Assembly (NCBI GenBank): GCA_037903475.1
Contig: JBAJFG010000344.1
Location: 186,001-250,000 of the forward strand
Length of the DNA: 64,000 bases
Direction: 5' to 3'
Source: Ancylostoma caninum
Taxonomy: Eukaryota; Nematoda; Chromadorea; Rhabditida; Ancylostomatidae
Shown here piece after piece: positions 53,950-64,000 of this stretch. A program made the position numbers and the translations under genes. The notes under the pieces are model-generated. The model made no database searches. It was given only the letters and a program-made list of their open reading frames with translations, and had not been told where the DNA came from. Within the stretch, counting starts at the first letter, position 1, and every line of letters starts with the position of its first letter.

Positions 53950-56460
53950 TTCACATATGTTGACAGATCCTTATACCTCTACTACGTAGTTTAATTAAGA
54001 CTAAATCATACATTAAGAGGTGAAGCGTCAAGCAAGCACGGGTCAGTAGGAGGTGTGCACGAAATCCTGGCCAAGATTGATAATGTACAAATGAAATCTT
54101 ATATCTACGCACCACTCCACGATAGAAGCTGATTCCTTGCTGGTAAGGTACAACATCCGGATGAGTTCGGCCGTATTAACATGTGAACAAAACCCTGGGA
54201 GATATTTTTGAGCCTAATATCAGTTCAATTATAATTGCTACATCAAATTTGGGCCACTAATCCTACCATGGGAGCCTCCTCTGAGGAAATTTTATTATAT
54301 AGCAGTCCTCTACATAAAACTGGATCTTCTGATTACTTAGTGCTCATTCAACTTGCACGACTTCATTTTTTTTTTGTTCAAAAGGCCACGAGATTGTGAA
54401 AAAAGGAAAAAGAAAAAGTTACTACATATAATCGCACTGCGGTAACTGAATCGATTCCACGCTCTCTTTGGACCTACAAGAACAACAAGAAGCAACGCGA
54501 TTCTATCGTCGCGACTATCACTGCACGAGAGACATGGTCGCCGCAATTGTTGGTAGCGTAAATGTATAAGCATTCCAGTATCGTCATAGAACTATATACC
54601 TTTACAGAGGAAGGTAGCGATTTCACACATCAGTGCAGAGTATTCAAAAAATGCCATGAGATGATCAACGCGACTCATCGACTCATGCGTTTCCATGCTA
54701 GAATGTTCCCTGTCCACAAAATTGAAAATCCTCAGGGAAGATTTCGTGACGACCAGTTCGTTTACGTTCCCTGCATAGCCCATGCCATCAGAGCATAAAT
54801 TTTAATTTTATGAACTCCAAAGATACCATCTTCTTCATGGATTCCAATAATAATTCCAGTAAAAGAAGATAACATACGAAACACATCAAAACACTCCGTA
54901 GAGTAAAATTTTACTTTCAAAGAAGAAAAAGCGATTTTGATACCGATGACAAGGACAGGGCTTCTCACTACCTGACCTACGGATGTTGTACTGAAAGAAT
55001 AGTCGGTACCTTCAAAGAGCATTAACAACGGATTTGAAGCATAACTCCCAGTTGTCTCTTTCGACTAATGACATGTGTATAACCTGCTATGATATTTTTC
55101 TGATTCCACACCAAGCTAACAGTAGTTCAGTAGATGAAATAATTATTGGCTGCATCTTCGAACTGAGGTAATCTTCAACTCCACTTCAGCCTTACTCTTT
55201 TTTTCAATTTTTGAAGCCAATGTTACAAATTTATGGTCTAGTTAGTCCATCTAACTGAATTTCATCAAATCTAACGGTTTCAGGACAGATCGAAGAGCAT
55301 TTCTCGAGAATACACTGCGTGGTTGAAAAATACCACAGATATCGAGCTTTTTAAACAACTAAAAACAAAATTATGGAGCCATTTACTTTGAGCTGTGAGT
55401 TCTGATTCCATTTCAGCGAAACTCATACAGCTTAACCTTAAATGTTTTCAAAATGGTAAATGTCTAACCAAAGGTATCTAGTGAAACTGTGACCACTTTT
55501 TCGTAGATATCCATATCGGATCCTAAGTCATCCTAACTTCTTTGAAACGGTTCTTTGTCTCGCCCAAGCTACCACGGAAAACTGGCGAGTTTTGAGTGAG
55601 GGCGGGTCCCGGTGATTCGTGCTACAAGCGCGGTTGAAAAAAAAAACTCTAATCAATTACGAACGTTAGCTCGACTGTCTGCCACTGTGAAAAGCCGTTA
55701 GATTTATTGTGCGTTCTCCCATCCTAGCTCCTCCTACAACTTCATGTTAAGCCAGTAGAACAAGAGTTCATTGTGAATAGCTCCGCCTACCAATGGATTA
55801 TGAGCTGGAACTAGTTGCAGTGGCTGCAATTTCAGCAGCCTTAGTTGAAAATAGTTTCACTGCAATAACTATTCCTTGAAAAAGCGCTAGATACCCTTGA
55901 CTTGCGCTGATGATGTGTGCTTCAATTATCGACAGTATCCCTACTGTAGCCTCAAAATAATGGTTTTCGTGAACGGCCTTATGAATGGGAATGCAGCACT
56001 ACGCCGTGGAGGTAAGCGATGCCAGATACTAGCCACTGGCTATATTCGAGCGTGGAGCATTGCACCTGAAAAAGGCGGCACGGCTGTGCGGTTGGTTAGT
56101 TGGACGAAGTAGCCAATCACAAAGCAGCAACACCGCCCTTTCCAGGCACAATACTCCATAGTCCCGTTTTCTGCTCGGTATAACTTGAAATACCACAAAG
56201 TTCCAAAGATCCTATCACGCCTTATTTCTTAGTGTGAGCTATTTCAGAAGTGATCATAGTCAAGTGTTTACGCCTAATGCCTGTTTCATCTACTGCCTGT
56301 GCTTCTCTCTTACACTCACCGCACATAATTCTGCGTCTCTCTCTCTCTCTCTCTCTCTCTTCCTCTGAAGTCTCCAAACATCTTCCTCAGCGAAAAGAAC
56401 TATTGGCACTACTCCACTTGCTCTGCCTCAAAATCTCAGAACCAAAAATTTCTCCGAAAC
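53950..56460. other. Intergenic region with repeats, no recognised gene
   Basis: The open frames at 54562-54798 and 55897-56112 on the plus strand have no recognisable domain. A palindromic interspersed repeat lies at about 56053-56165, and a (CT)n microsatellite at about 56337-56361. Confidence 0.45.
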
Positions 56461-56469
56461 TTCATCAAG

Positions 56470-57015
56470 AAGCGTTATTTGACATTTTGTGCCGTAATCC
56501 TGTCTGGGTAGGGTTACGTTAGATTAGGGCAAGCAAAGCAACTCATGGAATAACCTGAGTTTTTGTCTACGGGGGTTATTTCACATGCTGATTACGAATA
56601 TCGCATTGATTTTGCAAGTTGAAAGCAATTTGAGGTTTTCATATAGACTGTACTTTCCCTAACCTTACCGCAACCCTACTCAGATGGGGTTGCGGCACTA
56701 AACGAATATGATGTTCGTGATCAGCATATCAAATACCCCCCCCCCCCACTCGCCAAACAAAAATTCAGATGATTCCATTAGATGCCGCACTTACCCCAAG
56801 CCTACCATAACCCAACATAAATGGGGTTAAGGCACAAAATGAGTGCGATGTGCGTGATCAGTATGTCAAATAATCCCCCCCCCCCTAGACGAAATTTCAG
56901 GAGAATTTTTGGTTTTAAGATTTTCGAGCAGAACAAATGGAATAGTGCCGAACTATTAAATAAAATGTATTGCACGGACAACGTCTGAAGCAACCGCAAA
57001 CATTCCCCCCCCCCT
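56470..57015. repeat. Inverted and direct copies of a poly-C-ended repeat
   Basis: Two direct units (about 56690-56750 and 56820-56890) read GGGGTT..GGCAC.AAA, then a CGTGATCAG.ATATCAAATA-like run, and end in a run of 10-13 C. A third, inverted and diverged unit spans about 56470-56610 (GGGGGTTATTTCACATGCTG). A further C run is at 57005-57014. The family is unknown. Confidence 0.55.
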
Positions 57016-57290
57016 ACCCAGAGAGCGGCAGGAGTCGCCGAAATCACCTAGCCAAAATCGATAAGCATCTTTCTCACTATCAGTTCCAGTTCCCTTTCCT
57101 TCATTTTCATCTGGTTCACTTTTGGATACCTCCGTAGTCATTTTTTGAATTTAGCAATAGTGTGGAATCCAGGTGTCATCGAATGATTGAGAAATGTTCT
57201 GGGAAAAATATCTCCCACTCTGTCAATTTCAACTACCTCCTTAGATGGACACATCCACTCCACTTAATTCTCCTTAATTTCTTTCAGATG

Positions 57291-57790
57291 CAGCGCTGAA
57301 GTGTGGAATACAAGCGTCACTAATTGGTTTGAAAGATATGTTAGATAAAATATACTTCACTCTACCCACCTCAATCGGTGCAGTGCCTACGGCAGTGGAG
57401 CTCTCACTCCCACTGTCCATTCCTCACCCAGATCCTGAAAATGCATTGTTTCCATTGTATCTGACAATAAAAATATTCCAGAATAATCATCCCGAAGCGG
57501 CGCGTTCAAATTCAAAACAACGATGAGTCATGGGATTTCAGTGCAATTTGCATCTGACCACATACTCTCACTTTTTGCTAAAAATCAAATGGAAAGAGTC
57601 GCGGCTCGGAGCTGAACGCTTTCAGCTCGTTCAATCGATGAAACTAATGAGAGAAGAACTGGTGAATGCAAGCACAGCTGACTATACAAGTGGGGGAGTT
57701 CAAATTTTGCTAATTAATCGTCGAAAACGTCAGATTTTTTGCGATCACCTGCGAGAAAAGGTCCTAAAGCATGAGAATGCATCTCAATGA
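57291..57790 (+). other. Possible coding exons of an unrecognised gene
   Basis: After a TTTCTTTCAG acceptor (to 57290), an open frame runs to 57526 (contains KDMLDKIYFTLPTSIG and FPLYLTIKIF). A second open frame, 57530-57790, contains REELVNASTADYTSGGVQIL. They could be exons of a small gene or upstream exons of the HYPK transcript. No family is recognised. Confidence 0.25.
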
Positions 57791-58050
57791 ATTGAATTTG
57801 TTTTTGTTTACTAGTGCAATGAGAGTAAAGTAGAAGTACAACGAGTTTTGATTGAACCGTTCGCTTGCGAAAGACGATTGACCCCGCGCTTGAAACCGGA
57901 ACTGAGTCAATCCGAAGGCGATTGGCGCATGTTGCGATTGGCGCAAAGTACCATGATTTTTCCTGCAGAGATTCGTTTTCCTTTCCGTTTTTCTTTTTCA
58001 AATTTTACTCATGTGCGAGTTCCGGTGATTCATCTCATTTCTAATAGTTT

Positions 58051-58061
58051 TTCCTTTTAGG
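58051..58061 (+). promoter_or_regulatory. Probable trans-splice or 5' UTR acceptor of hypk
   Basis: TTCCTTTTAG followed by G and the ATG at 58062. A pyrimidine-rich acceptor this close to the start is typical of nematode spliced-leader sites, but a cis intron from an upstream exon is also possible. Confidence 0.55.
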
Positions 58062-59816
58062 ATGGCCGACAAGGACGACGCACCGGAGGAGGAGGCAAAG
58101 CAAAACGACAAGCACAATTGGGGTGCGGCGGATCTGGAAAAGGTTAGTGGTACTGGACTGAATGATCGAGATTTTCTCCCTTTCATATGGAATCTAGGAA
58201 TTGATCATCACTCTAGATGGGTCTTTAGAGGCAGCACCCATCCATATCTTCTTATTTGAGATTTTGTAGGATCCTGATGTTTTGATCTGATCTGATCTGA
58301 TCTAGAACTAGTATCCAACTGTGAAACAGCACGAAACACGCGAGTAATCCGCGAAATCGGGTGCTCCTTCTCCTGTGACTAAGCGCGCTCCGTTTGACAC
58401 TCGTGGGTCCTACCACGCGGAAGTCACACACGATTGTGCAAGTGACCGTGAGCTGTGTGCACTCGCGTATGCAGGGCAGCTGTGTTCAGACTTCGATTTG
58501 GATTTCTTCGCAGGCCTGTCATGATTCTTTGTGTTCGTGGAACATTTATGATGTGCTAACAATGTGTATCACTATTGGCGGTTTAATTTGGAGTCGAGGA
58601 TTTCGATGGTTGCTGCCTTCAAAGGCTGGAAATGCAAGTAAGGGAGGATATAAGAAGCCACTGACTCTTTGACTTCTTGAGCTCGCAGCTATCATTGAGA
58701 TTACCCAGGGTAAACGTGCCATTGTCTCCATTCTCTGACAACCGTGAAAGTTAACAATAACTCTTGCATAGACATCAGACATTTCTGAACACAAAAGACA
58801 ATCTTTTGTTAACAACTGTTCACTGCTTCTTATAACACTTTTTTCAGGTGAAGGAAGTCGTGGAGGACAAGGATGACCTGAATATGTCCTCCGATGCTTT
58901 AGGGAAAATTATGTCACATCCTCAGCCGGTAGGTCTCTGAAAAATTCCATTGTTTTGAGTTTTCGCTTGTTGAATTTAGTATGTGATTTTTTAAATCCAG
59001 TTTAATTTAATTTTCTCTCTATATCAGCGTTGTGCGTAGACTTGAATGAGCATCTTGGCTTACTCGCGTTTTTTTTTGGCTGCGCTGTCCTGCATATGAA
59101 GCACCTTTCCCGACAATTGCTCACTATACAAAGCTGTACGGAACATCACCCTGCATAGCCTCAATTTTCACGTTTCTAATCTCTCTACTTGATGAGTATA
59201 AACTGGCGTCACGTCGGGCTGATGTTAGTGAAGTGGGTGTAATGGTAACCACTTTAGGGATACTTTGCTCCTTATTTGACGATGCTTGCTCTTGATTGTG
59301 GTCTTGATCTTTTTGGAGTGGTATGACAGTTATAGGTATGAGGCCGGGCGAGGGGTCTTTTTTTTTCAATTTTTTGAAAATTTTCAAGGGCGCTGCTTCA
59401 GAACGGACGATTTACAAAGGGAAGATTACCCTCTCTGCTCTTTTGCACAACAGTCCATAGCTGCTGTTTCTTTCTCGGAAATGCGTAAACAGCAGTATAA
59501 AAACTCCAGTGGTTTTTTAACTTATCGTTGAGCGTTTTCCAAATAACCTATATTTCTGTTCATTTCAGGTGCGGCAAAAGATTATCAACATCAAAAAGGA
59601 CGATCTAGAGATGATTATGAACGAATTAGAGTTACCAAAGGTGTGTTTCTTGCAAACTTTACACTACAACAATGATCAACCACTGCAGAACTCGGTTTTT
59701 TATACATTATTTTGAATGAACTTTTTGAATTTCAGAGTGTTGTAGAGAGGAAATTGATAGAAGTGAACGGTGATCCAATGGCAGCAATGAAAAGCTTTAT
59801 CGGATTCGATTCCTAA
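58062..59816 (+). CDS. hypk: HYPK orthologue (NatA-associated, UBA-like C-terminus)
   Basis: Four exons, 58062-58142, 58848-58928, 59569-59640 and 59736-59816, encode 104 aa with clean GT-AG junctions, all in phase 0. The N-terminus is acidic (MADKDDAPEEEAKQNDKHNW), followed by the HYPK signature GAADLEKV, then a C-terminal helical UBA-like domain (INIKKDDLEMIMNELELPKS, then ERKLIEVNGDPMAAMKSFIG). The human protein is 121-129 aa with the same order. HYPK binds and regulates the NatA N-terminal acetyltransferase at the ribosome. The start codon sits one base after TTCCTTTTAG, a strong 3' splice site that suits spliced-leader addition or a 5' UTR intron. Confidence 0.9.
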
Positions 59817-60444
59817 CCTAATGATCTGGTCTTAGTGTTATTTTGTTGTTGCCTTGTTGTCTGATGTTGACTTGTTTCTTTACGGATAAGATGTACAGTA
59901 ATCAAATGAAATCTATTTCACATGTAGCTGTCATACTGCAATAGCTGAAAATTCTGTAGTTTTTGGATCTCTACACAGTAGTTATGTGCGAAATGCTGCG
60001 GAAATCCTCGAAAAAACTGGAAGCATCCAACAGTGCACCAAATTACAACGTTAAGACTCATGATAGCCCATCGATATTTTGATTCATTGCGGCGGTGTGT
60101 TCCGTGCCGTGCGATGCAAGGGAAGACCATGGTGAATAATGCTACAGTGAGTTGCCTACCCGTTCTCTGGGGTGTACGTTGGCGCGTCGTTGGATACATA
60201 GCATTAAGTGAGTTGGTTCAGGCACGTTTTTGATGTCATATCCTTTCCATCCGACGACAAAAACTGATTTTAAAAGAGCACTAGTGTGCGGTGAATAACC
60301 TTAATGCTGTGAGTTCGTCATTTTCTTCCTGAATTGTGCTCTCGAAACAGAAGCGCAAGTATAACCGGGTTACTGACAAGTAACTATCTCGCTTGCATAG
60401 TAAGGTTCATTTCGGCCACATCGGCTACTGTAACCGGCTGTCTC

Positions 60445-60648
60445 ATGGACACCATAATTCTCTACGTCGTCCTGTCTCTTGTTCTTCTACTGCAGGTCAT
60501 TTTCGTGATCTATTTGATCTACTCATTCTCCGCGCAGTTACACGACTTGACATGGGAAGACATGTGTGGACGACAATCCGCGTTGAACAGGATCTACTTC
60601 CACGAAATGCAAATGAGCCGCTTCTGGGCGAATCCTGATGTGGATTAG
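60445..60648 (+). CDS. Small single-pass membrane protein, unrecognised
   Basis: A 67-aa frame begins MDTIILYVVLSLVLLLQVIF, giving a hydrophobic segment of about 24 residues from position 3. A polar cytosolic-type tail follows with WEDMCGRQSALNRIYFHEMQ, ending in NPDVD. An in-frame upstream ATG at 60334 would add 37 residues that look non-coding, so the inner start is chosen. A polyadenylation signal AATAAA lies at 60669-60674, just after the stop. No family is recognised. It could be a genuine membrane micropeptide or the last exon of a longer gene. Confidence 0.5.
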   Translation: MDTIILYVVLSLVLLLQVIFVIYLIYSFSAQLHDLTWEDMCGRQSALNRIYFHEMQMSRFWANPDVD

Positions 60649-60674
60649 CTTGTGCCAAGTTGTAAATCAATAAA

Positions 60675-61640
60675 TCGATCCACAGCTACAGCTGATCTCA
60701 CTCAGCATTGAAAAGCTCGAATTTCAAGGTGTCACTAATATTAGAAGTGCATTTACAATAATGATCTAACAATGATTTCCCCTTGTTGTCCGAACAGAGA
60801 AGTCCGCAATACACCGTAACAGCCACATATGGTGTCAATCAATAAATCGATTAGTATTTATCGTTTCAATATTTCGATACAAGTGCCAGAATTCAAAATG
60901 TGAATGACATGCTCAGACAAAAGCAGTTACTAGTATAATTAACGAGTAAGTAGTTACAATTGCAAAATATAAAAAATTACAACAAATTCCACTAGGAATG
61001 AGCACTTCATCACTCACCCGGATCGATCGATGGTGTCTATAACAGAGGGTGCAGATAAAATCGGCAGAGAAGCAGACACTGATGAAGTTGGCACTCACTG
61101 GGACACTGGGGACATCTCCAAGTCTGGGTGCTACTACTGCTCCATGAGTGGCTCATTTAAGCAGGTTACCCGCCCGTAATCAATGTGTCAACTCGTTTTG
61201 CATTCACACATAACAACACTATATTTGGACAGACTAAGCTTGTGAGTTGATGATAATTGACGGAAATAATGTCTGGAAGGGCCAATCACAGAATAGTAGC
61301 CACGCCCCATCTTCTTCCATGACGCACAACACCCCTTACTGGGAGCAGCTTTAAATTATGTTGAAAATAGAGGCATTTTGCACTACACCGCTTTGTGCAC
61401 TTAGCCGTGCATTAGTAACCCCCGAGTATTGCGTGAAGTGACTTTTTAGTTTCAGTGCACGGTATCTGCTTCTCCGCACTCTAACACAATACCAAAAAAC
61501 ACGTAAGAACACGACTACAAGAGCTATAATCCCAAATTATCTACATTGCTATCAGGGACAAAACAGTCATAAATTATACACATCACGGCTTAACCCGTGT
61601 ATCACTAGACTTCGCTCACCGCGGTCATAGACGCAGAGTA
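60675..61640. other. Intergenic stretch between the small ORF and vps-34
   Basis: No gene is recognised. A segment near 61270-61345 (GGGCCAATCACAG, CCACGCCCC) resembles the CCAATCAGA/GGGCGG words at 21155-21335, suggesting a shared dispersed repeat. Confidence 0.45.
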
Positions 61641-61645
61641 CTGGG

Positions 61646-63880
<2,235 letters not shown>

Positions 63881-64000
63881 CTGGAAATGGCAACAATAGT
63901 CCAAGAGATTTTTGGTCACCAAACAGAGAATGCTGGAATTGCGGGCAAATTTCAATACGAGAATAAATTCCCGTTTCAGCACAAATGCTCGTTAACAACA

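Noticed and set aside
55905..55940. Hammerhead ribozyme core (CTGATGA)
   Set aside because: The conserved GAAA and the flanking stems are missing.
59124..59387. Minus-strand 87-codon gene inside the hypk intron
   Set aside because: Low-complexity Lys/Ser/Thr-rich frame with no domain; likely chance.

Overview
The window is nuclear DNA of a parasitic clade V (strongylid, hookworm-like) nematode. The signs are small introns (many of 50-70 bp) with TTTCAG-type acceptors, a secreted CAP/ASP-type gene with a hookworm-style cysteine tail, dense MITE, Penelope and non-LTR debris, and nematode orthologues of three conserved genes. All gene models below were read by eye from spliced homology and splice sites; no search was run.

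Left part (1-20215, accessory). A stretch of about 8.2 kb occurs twice in direct orientation, at 1-8235 and 11882-20215 (offset 11881-11984), separated by about 3.6 kb of single-copy repeat-rich DNA. Each copy holds: a decayed Penelope-like retroelement (RT palm plus GIY-YIG endonuclease); a 1162-bp hAT-like non-autonomous transposon with an 8-bp target duplication inside the Penelope 3' region; a six-exon secreted CAP (ASP/VAL-like) gene; a second Penelope GIY-YIG fragment inside that gene's intron 3; a long hairpin MITE; and a short tandem repeat. The copies are nearly identical up to intron 5 of the CAP gene (about 6316 / 18300), then drop abruptly to roughly 90-93 % identity. Copy 1 encodes an intact 240-aa protein. 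Copy 2 carries an in-frame TAG in exon 2, and its intronic GIY-YIG is split by a 178-bp TA-flanked MITE whose empty site is preserved in copy 1.

Middle (20410-51047, minus strand). Almost the whole of cytoplasmic dynein 1 heavy chain (dhc-1 / DYNC1H1 orthologue): tail, linker, AAA1-AAA6, stalk with microtubule-binding domain, and C-terminal domain, in roughly 60-70 exons. The first coding exon was not found. One 2.29-kb intron is packed with a perfect hairpin, a tandem repeat array and a CR1-like non-LTR relic.

Right part (51048-64000). About 6 kb of largely non-coding repeat DNA is followed on the plus strand by a four-exon HYPK orthologue (104 aa, NatA/ribosome-associated) and a 67-aa single-pass membrane protein ORF. 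On the minus strand are the 3' exons of the class III PI3-kinase VPS34 (kinase domain), which run off the window edge.

The three conserved genes are housekeeping: minus-end motor, N-terminal acetylation cofactor, and endosome/autophagy lipid kinase. As I recall, their C. elegans orthologues all lie on chromosome I, which would fit ancestral linkage. The secreted CAP locus is the fast-evolving parasite-type part.
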